Origin: Bacteroidales bacterium
GTDB lineage: Bacteria > Bacteroidota > Bacteroidia > Bacteroidales > Muribaculaceae
DNA: 64,000 bases
Reading direction: 5' to 3'
Assembly: GCA_014800845.1 (NCBI GenBank)
Contig: JAAVFJ010000003.1
Coordinates: 1 to 64,000, forward strand
In this document: positions 49,694-58,693 of the stretch, piece after piece
How the letters are laid out: every line of letters begins with the position of its first letter
How positions within the stretch are numbered: the stretch's first letter is position 1
Program-made: the position numbers and the translations under genes
Notes under the pieces: generated by a model
The model's database searches: none
What the model was told of the DNA's origin: nothing
The model's input: the letters and a program-made list of their open reading frames with translations, nothing else

Positions 49694-50854
49694 TCAGCGT
49701 TTGCGGCGGCGCACAGACTTGGCGGCGCCGGAGTTGGGCTCCGAAGAGTTCTGCACCTTGGGTGCTTTCGACTGCTTGGGAGCAGCGCGTTTGCGGGTAG
49801 ATTTGCGCGGCTCGGCCTTGGGGGCAGCGGGCTTGGCTGCCGGAGCTGCCTGCTCGTCGCGGGAGCCGGGCTCTATGGAGTCGTTGGCCTCAGTGGCGGC
49901 AGCCTTAGCGTTGGCCTCGGCTTCGCGCTGCGCGAGATACTCCTCGCGGGTGGGTACCCACAGATTCTTGTCAAACGAACGCAGGCGCTGCTCTATGCTG
50001 TCCTGAGCATGCTTGAGGTCGTCCGGATCGGGGTGGAGCTGAATCAGCGAGAGGTTTCGCAGGTTCTTGGTCTTGTAGATGTCACCCTGATACATGCCCA
50101 TATTGAAATAGTCGTCGAGCGAATAGCGGGCCAGGTTGTTGTCGTCGGAGAGGAATACATATTGCTGAGCCAGATAGGGGCGGAGCTGGTCAAATTTCAC
50201 CCAGAACATGGGATACTTCGATTCGCCGCCATAGTCGCCATATTTGTTGAGCACGGGACAGATGGCCTCCACTCTCACTTTCATCTGATTAGAGCGGCGG
50301 TCAAATTCCCATTTCTCCACGATGTAGTAGTTGAGCACCTGAGAGGTAGGCACGTCGGCCTCCTCAATGGTTATGCCCGAGCGGCCGCGGCCCGAGCCGT
50401 TGTTTTGATAATAGATGCCGAAGCGGTCGAGCATTTCGGGCACCTTGATCTGATACTTTTCAGTGAAGAGCTCACGTCCGTCCAGATATTCGTAGGCCGG
50501 AATCTTCTCATCCACCACGAGACCGAGGATGATACGGAACAGATTCTCCTGGCCGTCAATCACATCCTCAGGGAAATAGAGGGGAGCGTTTACATCCTTG
50601 CTCAGGTCAATCTGGCGGTATATGGTGCGGGTCCATTCGAGGTCGGCATCGTGGGGGTCGCGTGAATCGTAGAAACTCTCCATGCGTTCCGTGATGGTAG
50701 GTCCGGCATTGCTTGCTGCAGTCTGGCGGGCTTTGCGGTCGCGCGAGGCTCCGGAGCGGCGGCTTACAGTGCCTCCGGTCTCCACCTGAGCCATAGTGGC
50801 GCCGGCGAGGAGCAGGAGAGCTGCGATGGTTATGTAGTGGCGTAAGCGTATCAT
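49694..50854 (-). CDS. gldN: Type IX secretion ring component GldN/PorN
   Basis: PorN/GldN forms, with GldK, the large periplasmic ring under the outer membrane. The 386-residue product has a signal peptide (ITIAALLLLAGATMAQ), an N-terminal Arg/Ser region and the GldN core: RTIYRQIDLSKDVNAPLYFPEDVIDGQENLFRIILGLV, PEMLDRFGIYYQN, YIVEKWEFDRRSNQMKVRVEAICPV and DYFNMGMYQGDIYKTKNLRNLSLIQLH. A Lys/Arg/Ala-rich tail (~340-386) follows. It is the last gene of the operon. Confidence 0.95.
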   Translation of the reverse strand: MIRLRHYITIAALLLLAGATMAQVETGGTVSRRSGASRDRKARQTAASNAGPTITERMESFYDSRDPHDADLEWTRTIYRQIDLSKDVNAPLYFPEDVIDGQENLFRIILGLVVDEKIPAYEYLDGRELFTEKYQIKVPEMLDRFGIYYQNNGSGRGRSGITIEEADVPTSQVLNYYIVEKWEFDRRSNQMKVRVEAICPVLNKYGDYGGESKYPMFWVKFDQLRPYLAQQYVFLSDDNNLARYSLDDYFNMGMYQGDIYKTKNLRNLSLIQLHPDPDDLKHAQDSIEQRLRSFDKNLWVPTREEYLAQREAEANAKAAATEANDSIEPGSRDEQAAPAAKPAAPKAEPRKSTRKRAAPKQSKAPKVQNSSEPNSGAAKSVRRRKR

Positions 50855-50873
50855 AGTCGTGTGGATTTGCTGA

Positions 50874-52442
50874 TTAGTTGAGAGTTACCTGCATAGGTGG
50901 AATTTCGCGGGTGATGCCGTCGGGGCCCTTGGCCTTGATGTCGGTTATAAAGAAACTCTTGCCCACCTTCAGGCGCTTGAATTGCTCTATCTGGCGCGCA
51001 GAGAATGATGCGCCGGCAGAGTTTTCGGGGATAGCGTTGCCCATGGAGTCGAAGAAGACGGTGGAGAAGGACACTACCTGGTAGGTGATGTTAAGCACAC
51101 CGTCGTCGAGTGCTGCACCCAGGCCTGAGGCGCTCATGAGAGCGGCCTTGGCCAAACGGCGGGGTCCCCCTTTGTAGTGCTGCGTATTGCCGGAGGCATC
51201 CTTGTAGGCTATGAAGGGGAGCGGGTCGGGCAGTTTGCGCACACGGAAAGTCATGCTGCCGAGCTGCTGAGTGCGACCGTCGAGAGTGGAGCTCACGCTT
51301 ATCACAGCTTCAGAGCCTACGGAGCCGGAGCGGGCCACCCAGTGGTCGCCGCTGCGAGTGAGCGTGCCGTTGGTCATAGTGGCCGTGATGGCGCTCATGG
51401 GCACACCGGGCGCGGAGATGCTGATGGGGTTGTCGATGCCGGCGTAGAGCACATTCATCATAGTCGGAGAGATGGTGGCCATCGGTTCGATCACGGTGTA
51501 AGAGCTCTTGAAGGGATACTTCTGCATGGAGCCGTCGGCCTTCAGCACCTCAATGTAGCCGGAATAGTCAAAATTACCGGTGCCACCGGGGCTGAATTCA
51601 TAACGTCCGTTTTTGATTTCGCGTCCCCCCACGAAGACACGCGGGCGCTTCGTGGTGTCCACAGCTGCCAGCACAATGTCGGCGCTGTAGCGGCCACCCT
51701 GCATAATCATGGTGCTCTGCGGGATAACGTAAGCGTTGAGTGAATTCACGCGCATGTCGCCCATGTCAATGTTGTTGATTATTGAGGTCATGGCGTCGCT
51801 TTCCGTCTGGCGGATGTTGGTCTGCAGATGAGTGAGGAAAGTGACGGCTGCTATGACGGGCATATTTTCGAAGTTAACCTGCTCCCAGGTGACGGGGCCT
51901 ACGCTACCTTTCGGGGTGGCAACGGCTGTGGAGAGAAGCTGCTCGGCAGCTTTCCGTTTGTCGGGGTCGGTTATGTGGGTCAGTACCTGCTTGCGGTAGG
52001 CGTCGATGGCCTGACGGAGCTTGGCGCCACGCTGCGTCACGGGGTTGAGCATCCATGCAGACGAGGCTTCCAGGTCATCGTTGTTCACGAGATTGCGGTA
52101 GTCGGCCTGGGGGCCGTCAGCCTGGCGGGCAATCTCAATCTTAAGGGTCTCTATCGCCTTGTAGAGAGAGTCGGTGCTTTCGTGCACCTGAGTGCCGGCA
52201 GCGAGCCAGGGACCCACCTTCTGCGGGTTGTCGTCATAGAGCTGCTTGAGATAGAGATACTGGGCGGCATTCTTAGCCGTCAGGTTCTCCGTCGTCTTCT
52301 GCAAGCCGCTCTGCACCTGGCTGAAGCCATTGAGCACATCGCTCGACACATTGAGCGCGAGCATGGCCGTGAGGACGATATACATCAGGTTGATCATCCT
52401 CTGGCGGGGCGACATTCTTGCTACATTATTACCTCCTGCCAT
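50874..52442 (-). CDS. gldM: Type IX secretion motor subunit GldM/PorM
   Basis: GldM is an inner-membrane protein whose periplasmic domains span to the GldK/N ring and transmit the GldL proton motor. The 522-residue product has the single N-terminal helix MSPRQRMINLMYIVLTAMLALNVSSDVLNGF, a helical domain with EQVNFENMPVIAAVTFLTHLQTNIR, and Ig-like D2-D4 domains (VLAAVDTTKRPRVFVGGREIKNGRYEFSPGGTGNFDYSG, ISISAPGVPM). Its length fits PorM/GldM. It is 20 bp after gldL. Confidence 0.96.
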   Translation of the reverse strand: MAGGNNVARMSPRQRMINLMYIVLTAMLALNVSSDVLNGFSQVQSGLQKTTENLTAKNAAQYLYLKQLYDDNPQKVGPWLAAGTQVHESTDSLYKAIETLKIEIARQADGPQADYRNLVNNDDLEASSAWMLNPVTQRGAKLRQAIDAYRKQVLTHITDPDKRKAAEQLLSTAVATPKGSVGPVTWEQVNFENMPVIAAVTFLTHLQTNIRQTESDAMTSIINNIDMGDMRVNSLNAYVIPQSTMIMQGGRYSADIVLAAVDTTKRPRVFVGGREIKNGRYEFSPGGTGNFDYSGYIEVLKADGSMQKYPFKSSYTVIEPMATISPTMMNVLYAGIDNPISISAPGVPMSAITATMTNGTLTRSGDHWVARSGSVGSEAVISVSSTLDGRTQQLGSMTFRVRKLPDPLPFIAYKDASGNTQHYKGGPRRLAKAALMSASGLGAALDDGVLNITYQVVSFSTVFFDSMGNAIPENSAGASFSARQIEQFKRLKVGKSFFITDIKAKGPDGITREIPPMQVTLN

Positions 52443-52462
52443 TTGTCTGGTTCTCCCTGATT

Positions 52463-53482
52463 TTAATCGTTGTTATTTTCTCCTTCGCGGGGAGCGAAGG
52501 GGTTCTGCACCTGCTGGGCTGCCGCACCACCCATCATGGGGTTATACATGTTGATGGTCATGGCGGTAATCATCTTTTCGTAGACACTGTTGAGCTGCTT
52601 CATGTAGCGGGCCATCTTCTCGGTCTCCTCGCAGTAGCGGGAGCTTTCGTTGGCGCTCTTCTCATACATGTCGCGTATGTCCTTGAGGCCGCGGTTCACG
52701 CGGTCGATGCTGTCGAGCTGCGAGGCTATGGATTTGAGCTGAATCTCGTAGATGGTGTTCAGGCCGCTCACATTGCGGTTGAGTGCTTCCATCTGCTCCA
52801 CGTAGCCTCCGGAGCTCTTTTGGATGTTCTCGGAGTTGTTGGTGATGGCCGCATAGGAGTTGAGCAGGGTAGTGCTCACGCTGTTGAGCTGTTCGGTGGT
52901 GTCGCGCAGGGCGGTCATCTGCTCGGCTATGCCTGACATCTGCGAGAGATAATTCTGAGTGGCAGTGGTGAGCTCGGCCATCTGCGAGAGCTGGTCGGCA
53001 GCGGCAGACATCTTCTCGATGCTTGAGCGCAGCGAGAGGGTGTCCTCCTCGCTCAGAGCTATGCCGGCGGGCAGCCCTGCGGCAGCCATGGCCTGAGCGC
53101 CTGTCACTGTGGGGCCCCCGGCAGGAGCATAGGCGCTGTCGGCGCCACCTGCCGCACCGTTGCCGCCGCCTATCACTATTCCGCCACCACCGGCGAAGTC
53201 CGGACGGTCCTCGGCGTTGTGGCTGTCAAACACCGGGAAGACTTCCTCCCAGTTGTATTCGCGAGGGGGACGGTCAAAGGCTGTGAGAATGAACATAGCG
53301 ATCTCGGTGCCCATGCCTATGCAGAGCAGGGTGCTGCCACCGGGCAGGTGGAGGATTTTGAAGAGTGCACCCCAGATTACGATGGCGGCGCCTATGGAGT
53401 AGGCAAAGTTGAAGAAGCGCTGGCCCTTGCTGCCATGCATGAAGCGCTCTATTACGTTGCCGAATTTCTTAATCTTTCCCAT
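52463..53482 (-). CDS. gldL: Type IX secretion motor subunit GldL/PorL
   Basis: GldL is the inner-membrane proton-motive-force subunit that partners GldM. The 339-residue product has two N-terminal helices (FFNFAYSIGAAIVIWGALFKILHLPGGSTLLCIGMGTEIAMFILTAFD) carrying the conserved acidic Glu. A Gly/Ala-rich linker follows. A long cytoplasmic coiled coil (LSQMAELTTATQNYLSQMSGIAEQMTALRDTTEQL...) fills the C-terminal half. Length is like P. gingivalis PorL rather than the shorter Flavobacterium GldL. Confidence 0.95.
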   Translation of the reverse strand: MGKIKKFGNVIERFMHGSKGQRFFNFAYSIGAAIVIWGALFKILHLPGGSTLLCIGMGTEIAMFILTAFDRPPREYNWEEVFPVFDSHNAEDRPDFAGGGGIVIGGGNGAAGGADSAYAPAGGPTVTGAQAMAAAGLPAGIALSEEDTLSLRSSIEKMSAAADQLSQMAELTTATQNYLSQMSGIAEQMTALRDTTEQLNSVSTTLLNSYAAITNNSENIQKSSGGYVEQMEALNRNVSGLNTIYEIQLKSIASQLDSIDRVNRGLKDIRDMYEKSANESSRYCEETEKMARYMKQLNSVYEKMITAMTINMYNPMMGGAAAQQVQNPFAPREGENNND

Positions 53483-53508
53483 ATGTATATAGAGTTATGA
53501 CTGAGGTG

Positions 53509-55008
53509 TTACTTTCTGTTTTGCTGACGCGATTTGTTGCCGCGGGCGAAGCCCACCTGCGAGCGCACGTTGCGGAAGCCTATGTAGGAGCGCTGCTCGT
53601 TCTGATACTCCCACTGGCGCAGGTCGGAACGGAGGTTGTGAGCCACATCTTTCCAGGAACCGCCGCGCACAATTTTGCGCTTCATCTTGTAGGGGTCCTC
53701 CTTGGCGGCATCGTAGCGATACTCCGGGTTCATGTCGGAGGTGAGGCGGTTTATGCTCTCGGTGTAGGCCGTAGAGGTCCATTCGCTCACATTTCCCGCC
53801 ATGTCGTAGAGGCCGAAAGCGTTGGGAGAATAGGTGCCCACACGCGAGGTAATCAAGTGGCCGTCGCGGATGAAGTCACCCTCCATCGGCTTGAAGTTGG
53901 CATAGAAGCAGCCGCGTTCATCCATGGGGAGAGTCTCCTCCCAGGGGTAAGTGCTCTCAGAGTTGCCGGCGCGGGCGGCATACTCCCACTCAGCTTCGGT
54001 GGGGAGGCGATAGGGTTCGATGAAGACACCCTCGCGACCCAGCGAGCGACGCAGGAAGTCGGTGCGCCAGTTAGAGAAAGCGTTGGCCTGCTCCCAGCTT
54101 ACGCCCACCACGGGGTAGTCATTGTAGCCGGCGTGAGAGAAGTACATGCGGGTGTAAGGCTCATTGTAGGCATTGTCGAAGTCATTGATCCAACAGGTGG
54201 TGTCGGGGTAGACGTTCACAATGTAAGTATTCAGGAAGTCGTAGTCGCCGGTGAGGGGGCGAGATACGGTCTCGCGCACAATGCGGCCCTCGTCGTCGAA
54301 ATAGGCGGTGTCCTTGCTGATGGTGGGCATATCGGTGCTCACCTCATTGTCGGTGTTATAGTCGCGCATGGCGGGGTCCAGACGGTTGCGGCGCTGAGCG
54401 GCAGCCGTGTGGTTGTAGATTTCGTAGCGATAGTTGAGCTGAGTGGGGTCAAGCTCGCGGCGTCCGGTTATGGGGTTAGTGCGGTAGACACTCTCAATGG
54501 CGCGCTGCTCATCCTCATTGGCGTTGCGCCAGGGTATAGCCTTGTTCCAGTTGAGATAGGGGCGCACGGGGTTACCCTCTTTGTCCTCTTCGATTTTGAA
54601 GTCCTCGTTGCCGCCATAAGCGGGGTCGGCAAGGCGCTCACGGATGATGGAGTCGCGCACCCAGAAGACAAATTGCTTATACTTGGAGTTGGTAATTTCG
54701 GTCTCGTCCATCCAGAAAGCGTCCACACTGATGCCGCGGGCATCGGCGCGAATTCCCCACACGGAGTCATCTTCAGCCGGGCCCATCTTGATGGTGCCGC
54801 GGTCGATGAGGACCATGCCGTAAGGTGTAGCTTCGGAGTATGAGGTGCCACCTACGCCCACCACTTCGCCGCCATAGGCATTGGAGCGTGGAGACATGCA
54901 GGAGGTGAGAGCCACCAGGCCGAGGCTTATGCACAGCACCAGCAGCGCGAGGCTCTTAATGCCGGGCAGAGATATATGCCTGAGGGGTTGCTTTATGTTC
55001 TTCATCAT
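53509..55008 (-). CDS. gldK: Type IX secretion lipoprotein GldK/PorK
   Basis: GldK/PorK is an outer-membrane lipoprotein forming the secretion ring with GldN. The 499-residue product has a lipobox (LGLVALTSCMSP) and an FGE-sulfatase (SUMF1-like) domain: VSVDAFWMDETEITNSKYKQFVFW, YPVVGVSWEQANAFSNWRTDFL, RLPTEAEWEYAARAG and GGSWKDVAHNLRSDLRQWEYQNEQRSYIGFR. The extra insert between 200 and 300 is normal for PorK. It follows porP by 30 bp. Confidence 0.95.
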   Translation of the reverse strand: MMKNIKQPLRHISLPGIKSLALLVLCISLGLVALTSCMSPRSNAYGGEVVGVGGTSYSEATPYGMVLIDRGTIKMGPAEDDSVWGIRADARGISVDAFWMDETEITNSKYKQFVFWVRDSIIRERLADPAYGGNEDFKIEEDKEGNPVRPYLNWNKAIPWRNANEDEQRAIESVYRTNPITGRRELDPTQLNYRYEIYNHTAAAQRRNRLDPAMRDYNTDNEVSTDMPTISKDTAYFDDEGRIVRETVSRPLTGDYDFLNTYIVNVYPDTTCWINDFDNAYNEPYTRMYFSHAGYNDYPVVGVSWEQANAFSNWRTDFLRRSLGREGVFIEPYRLPTEAEWEYAARAGNSESTYPWEETLPMDERGCFYANFKPMEGDFIRDGHLITSRVGTYSPNAFGLYDMAGNVSEWTSTAYTESINRLTSDMNPEYRYDAAKEDPYKMKRKIVRGGSWKDVAHNLRSDLRQWEYQNEQRSYIGFRNVRSQVGFARGNKSRQQNRK

Positions 55009-55038
55009 TTATCGTGTATCTGCGTGTGTTACTAATTA

Positions 55039-56022
55039 TTACATCAGGCGCACGGAGCGATGCCTGTTTTTGTTCTTGGCCGAGAAGTCGAGCTTGAGCT
55101 GGTAGCCGGCCATAATCTCGTGGCTGCCTGACGACGCCTTGGCGATGGCCGAGAGCGGATACTCATAGCTGTAGCCCACGAAGAAGTTCTTGAATTCAGC
55201 TCCCAGGCTTACGCTGATACCCGCCAGATAGCGGTAGCCGATGCCCAGGGAGAGGAATTTGTTGTAGCGAGCCCTCAGGTCCACTATGCCAGTGAAGTCA
55301 TGCAGGTCGGTGGCTGCGATGAGTGAGGGCTGCAATTCAAATAACGTGTTTTTTATTGGAATATTGCTACCGGCTGTAAAATAAAGGGTTCGCGCACGTT
55401 TCGTTTCATATTCCTGAGTCTCGGTGCTTTCCGAGCCCTCCAGCTTCATGCCTATGGTGGGGTCGAGCAGATGCTTGCCCGAGATGCCCAGATAGAAGCT
55501 CTTGTGCTCATACCACACGCCGGCCGATAGGTCAAAAGCATTGCCCGAAAGGTCCTGGGTGGGTATAGCCTCGTCGGTGCCCTCATGATAGTCGTCGTCA
55601 TCGGGTAGCACCACCTCCGAGCCCTTGAACTTAGTGTTGAGGTAAGCCCCCTGCAGACCTATGCTGAGGGTGCCACCAAGCAGCTTGAGCTTGTAAGAAG
55701 CCTGCACGCCTATCTCCAGATTGGCAAACAGACCGAGGCTCTCCTGCTGAGCTGCCACACCTACACCTATGCGCTTCGAACCAAGCTTCACAGGCATGTC
55801 AGCCGTGGCCGTAAACGTCTTCGGCGCGTTAGTAATCCCGAGCCACTGCAGGCGCGCATCGCCGCGCAGACGTATGTAGTCAGTGTTGCCCGTAGCGCCG
55901 GCATTGTAGAGCGTAGGCATTGCCCAGTAATTAGAAATTACCGGCTCCAAATCCTGCGCCGAAGCCATGCGGACTGCTGCAATCAGAAGCAGACTTAATA
56001 TGTATATACGAAATCTTTTCAC
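55039..56022 (-). CDS. porP: PorP/SprF-family outer-membrane protein
   Basis: The 327-residue product has a signal peptide (LSLLLIAAVRMASAQD) and the PorP/SprF start: EPVISNYWAMPTLYNAGATGNTDYIRLRGDARLQWLGI. A 14-stranded barrel pattern ends FFVGYSYEYPLSAIAKASSGSHEIMAGYQLKLDF. PorP-type proteins sit next to gldK in T9SS loci and help anchor or guide secreted cargo. It lies between porT-like and gldK genes, with ~30-bp gaps. Confidence 0.93.
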   Translation of the reverse strand: MKRFRIYILSLLLIAAVRMASAQDLEPVISNYWAMPTLYNAGATGNTDYIRLRGDARLQWLGITNAPKTFTATADMPVKLGSKRIGVGVAAQQESLGLFANLEIGVQASYKLKLLGGTLSIGLQGAYLNTKFKGSEVVLPDDDDYHEGTDEAIPTQDLSGNAFDLSAGVWYEHKSFYLGISGKHLLDPTIGMKLEGSESTETQEYETKRARTLYFTAGSNIPIKNTLFELQPSLIAATDLHDFTGIVDLRARYNKFLSLGIGYRYLAGISVSLGAEFKNFFVGYSYEYPLSAIAKASSGSHEIMAGYQLKLDFSAKNKNRHRSVRLM

Positions 56023-56053
56023 GTAGTTCTCTCTAAAACCTAAAACCTAATCT

Positions 56054-56770
56054 CTATTCAAAATAGAAAGTCAGGACAATCATATTATTCTTCACCTTCT
56101 TGAGCGAGTCGGTAATCTTCATTGTTTGCGGGTCGTCCACCAGGTCCGGACGGTCATGCTTGAGCACATCGGTCAGTCCGAAGCAGAATTTTATCTCCGG
56201 ATTGAGCTTGAAGAAGGGGAGATAGAAATCGCAGCCCAGGCCGAGAGTGAGATAAGCATCGGCCGTGTTAAACTGCAGATAGTCACTGCGCTTCTTGCTC
56301 ACATCAAGTGTTCCCATCACGCCCACCGTCACGTAAGGGCGCGAATTTAGCCAGCGGTCGCCCGAGATTTTCAGGTCAAGCGGAAGCACCACGTAAGCAC
56401 TCTTCACATCCTGGCGCTCCTCCACACCGCTCACACTTTCGCGAAACGTCACCGTCTTGTTGCCGAAATACATGCCCGGGCTGAGCCTGAGATTAAAATG
56501 CTTTCCGAGCCTGAGGTCGCCGAGCACATTAACGCAGAAGCCGGGCGAATAAGCCGGCACCTCGCTCCACCACGACTGCCCCTCGGGGGTGACATAGCCA
56601 TTATGAGTGAACTTCAGATCCTGAAAGTGCATACCCACCGAGAAGCCCAGATGCAGCGGCTTCTGATCGGCATAGGGCCTGTTGGGCACAAAATCATTAC
56701 GCTGCGCCGCCGCGGGGAGCAGAGCGCAGACAGCCAGCAGGCAGGAAAATATGAGCCGTAAGCTTTTCAT
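56054..56770 (-). CDS. porT: PorT-family outer-membrane protein
   Basis: The 238-residue protein has a signal peptide (CLLAVCALLPAAAQ) and a PorT-like beta barrel: HLGFSVGMHFQDLKFTHNG, HFNLRLSPGMYFGNKTVTFRES (the LRLxPGxxFG.. signature), SAYVVLPLDLKISGDRW and VTVGVMGTLDVSKKRSDYLQ, ending in aromatic ITFYFE-like residues (LTFYFE). PorT is needed for type IX secretion; the linkage to porP-gldKLMN supports the call. It is the first gene of the operon, with no clear promoter box found upstream. Confidence 0.88.
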   Translation of the reverse strand: MKSLRLIFSCLLAVCALLPAAAQRNDFVPNRPYADQKPLHLGFSVGMHFQDLKFTHNGYVTPEGQSWWSEVPAYSPGFCVNVLGDLRLGKHFNLRLSPGMYFGNKTVTFRESVSGVEERQDVKSAYVVLPLDLKISGDRWLNSRPYVTVGVMGTLDVSKKRSDYLQFNTADAYLTLGLGCDFYLPFFKLNPEIKFCFGLTDVLKHDRPDLVDDPQTMKITDSLKKVKNNMIVLTFYFE

Positions 56771-57084
56771 TGATTAATTAACGCCCCTTTCGGCTGATTA
56801 TTGCATGGTGTGCAGATGTCAAAAATCAAGCCCGGGCTTCTTGCCTAGTGATACGCTATTGGCGCAATAAAAGTTGATTTGGAAACAAAAAAGCTCCTCA
56901 ATTCCGCCGAAATGAAAATAAAATCAATTGCTTAAAGCGATGTATGTACCTGATAATCAATAACTTATAAAATTACTGTAAAATAATTGCAGAAAAAACC
57001 GAGCAAAAGTTTGCAAAAATGATTTTGATTTATTAACTTTGGAGCGAATATCTTTAAAATAATTAACTTAAAAACTCTATCCTC
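56771..57084. other. AT-rich intergenic region between porT and lipoproteins
   Basis: This 314-bp region separates the leftward T9SS operon from the rightward lipoprotein pair. It contains the rightward promoter at 57010-57041. No clear TAnnTTTG box is seen in the leftward direction, so the T9SS promoter is unresolved. The phrase GTCAAAAATCAAG at ~56818 faintly resembles the repeat unit at 6405 but is too short to count. Confidence 0.5.
57010..57041 (+). promoter_or_regulatory. Promoter of paralogous lipoprotein pair
   Basis: TTTG (57010-57013), 20 nt and TAACTTTG (57034-57041) match the Bacteroidota consensus exactly; the leader to the ATG at 57085 is ~38 nt. Confidence 0.8.
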
Positions 57085-57801
57085 ATGACAAAGTTGGCAA
57101 GATTAGTAGGCTTCAAAGAGTTCTTAATAGGTTTGTTGCCATTTTGGGCTATGTTTGTTGCATGCGATTCAGAGCGTAATGATGAGCCGGTAATGGACAA
57201 TCAAGAAGATAACACGGAGCAAGTAACAGATGATGCCGAGATGCCTGATGATGGCATGCGATGGATTGAAAATGCCCCGAGTAAATCCGAATTCGACCGC
57301 CTTGTCTTAGGCAAAACATGGGAAAAGCAGGCCTTAACCTATTTGGATTCTCGCGGAAATGAATTACCTTTTCACCTATGGATTGGTGGTGGATTATTTG
57401 AGCCTTGGGGGTTTAAGCTTGAGACCGATTCAAGTCTGATTGCAGATGCAGGTACCCCGTTTTTGTATCCGCAGATGTGCTATAAACGGACATGGGTCTA
57501 TGATGAGAAGACAGGTAGGGTATCTCTATTTTCAAATGAAATTGTGAAACCGGCTTCATGGAATTCGTCTGCTTACTATTTAGTTGAGTCTCTGACAGAA
57601 GATGAAATAGTATTACGAGGACAATTTGGCTGCCTCCGTAAATATGATTATGAATATATAAATGAGTTGCCGATTCCTGAAGGTGCGGAAAGAGAAGTAG
57701 ATGCAGATTCTTATGGTCGTGCAGTTTATAAAACTGTGCCAGCCGATGAAGTGACCGCATTTTGGGACAGGTATCCCGAAATGGAAAATATTTATCATTA
57801 A
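57085..57801 (+). CDS. Lipoprotein, member of a local paralogous pair
   Basis: The 238-residue product has a lipobox (FWAMFVACDSE) followed by an acidic linker and a compact domain: FDRLVLGKTWEKQALTYLDSRGNELP, YKRTWVYDEKTGRVSLFSNEIV, YYLVESLTEDEIVLRGQFG and ADEVTAFWDRYPE. No family was recognised. The domain aligns along its length with the next gene, including the GKT, W-Y-DE-TG, VES and AFW..YP positions. Both are probably surface or periplasmic lipoproteins. The region is AT-richer than its neighbours. Confidence 0.75.
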   Translation: MTKLARLVGFKEFLIGLLPFWAMFVACDSERNDEPVMDNQEDNTEQVTDDAEMPDDGMRWIENAPSKSEFDRLVLGKTWEKQALTYLDSRGNELPFHLWIGGGLFEPWGFKLETDSSLIADAGTPFLYPQMCYKRTWVYDEKTGRVSLFSNEIVKPASWNSSAYYLVESLTEDEIVLRGQFGCLRKYDYEYINELPIPEGAEREVDADSYGRAVYKTVPADEVTAFWDRYPEMENIYH

Positions 57802-57842
57802 TGGTGTAAAACTTTAAACAATATGTTAATACTTTATTGAAT

Positions 57843-58526
57843 ATGAATAATAAGTTTTTTTCTTTTTTGTGTTTGTTGGCTTGCATCTTTTGCGCGTGCG
57901 ACAAAGATAGCATTGATGCTCCGGAGGTGCAGCCGAGTGTAACTACTCCGGCAGAGGGTGAACCCGACCAGTCGGAAACTCCGGTCGTTAGCTCTGAGTT
58001 CCCTACCTTTGACGAGGTGAAGAGGTGTGTAGAAGGCAAGACGTTTATATGCGACTTAGATGAGGCCGGCCATACACAAGAGACCTATGTAGACTTTAAA
58101 GGTCGTGAAATTTCTGTTGATGAATTTTGGAAGCATAGCGGTATTGCAGGTTATGTTTTTGGCTTAGCCGGTCTGTCATTTGATGATGACAACGTACGCA
58201 TAGCAAGACATATCATTTATACCCCTTCATTTAGCGATGTCGGTACTTGGACTTACGACGAAGCTACCGGACTGTTAGAGGCCAAGCTAAGTATGGATGG
58301 CTATGAATATAAGTACAGATGCGTTATAGAGTCTGTGGCAGAGACTCAGATTGCAGTGCGCACAGAGTTTGGCATAGTACCTTTGGGAATCTATGAGCTT
58401 GCTCACGGTATGGAATATACCGGTGAGTTTGGTCGGGATGATGATTCTTATGCAAAGGCTACTTATGTGGTTGTATCTGATGCAGATGCAAAAGCCTTTT
58501 GGGAGGATTACCCGGTAAGCCAATAG
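57843..58526 (+). CDS. Lipoprotein, second member of paralogous pair
   Basis: From MNNKFFSFLCLLACIFCACDKD the product is 227 aa with a clear lipobox. The ORF track opens at a TTG two codons earlier; ATG 57843 is preferred. The domain reads FDEVKRCVEGKTFICDLDEAG, WTYDEATGLLEAKLSMDG, VIESVAETQIAVRTEFGIV and SDADAKAFWEDYPV, mirroring the previous gene. Identity is low overall, so the duplication is old or fast-evolving. Function is unknown. A strong terminator follows. Confidence 0.75.
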   Translation: MNNKFFSFLCLLACIFCACDKDSIDAPEVQPSVTTPAEGEPDQSETPVVSSEFPTFDEVKRCVEGKTFICDLDEAGHTQETYVDFKGREISVDEFWKHSGIAGYVFGLAGLSFDDDNVRIARHIIYTPSFSDVGTWTYDEATGLLEAKLSMDGYEYKYRCVIESVAETQIAVRTEFGIVPLGIYELAHGMEYTGEFGRDDDSYAKATYVVVSDADAKAFWEDYPVSQ

Positions 58527-58546
58527 ATGATAAGTGAATGAATTGG

Positions 58547-58585
58547 ACGGAGCGGTGCGCTAAGGGCGGACCGCTCCGTTATTTT
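58547..58585 (+). terminator. Terminator of lipoprotein pair
   Basis: ACGGAGCGGT pairs perfectly with ACCGCTCCGT around a 13-nt loop, and TATTTTG follows. Confidence 0.8.
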
Positions 58586-58637
58586 GATGTCGCAACAGTG
58601 GCGGCGCTTGGTGGAAATAGGGGAGCCTGGCAGAAAT

Positions 58638-58668
58638 TTTGTCAGGTGCGGGAAAATTTGTAACTTTG
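58638..58668 (+). promoter_or_regulatory. Promoter of carAB
   Basis: TTTG (58638-58641), 19 nt and TAACTTTG (58661-58668) match the consensus exactly. The leader to the carA ATG at 58694 is ~20 nt, leaving no room for a pyrimidine-responsive attenuator. Confidence 0.8.
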
Positions 58669-58693
58669 CGCAACCGAAATTCATATAGAACCG

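Noticed and set aside
53497-54843. 448-codon plus-strand ORF opposite gldK
   Set aside because: Exact antisense of gldK, with no family motif; long antisense ORFs arise from GC-biased codon use here.
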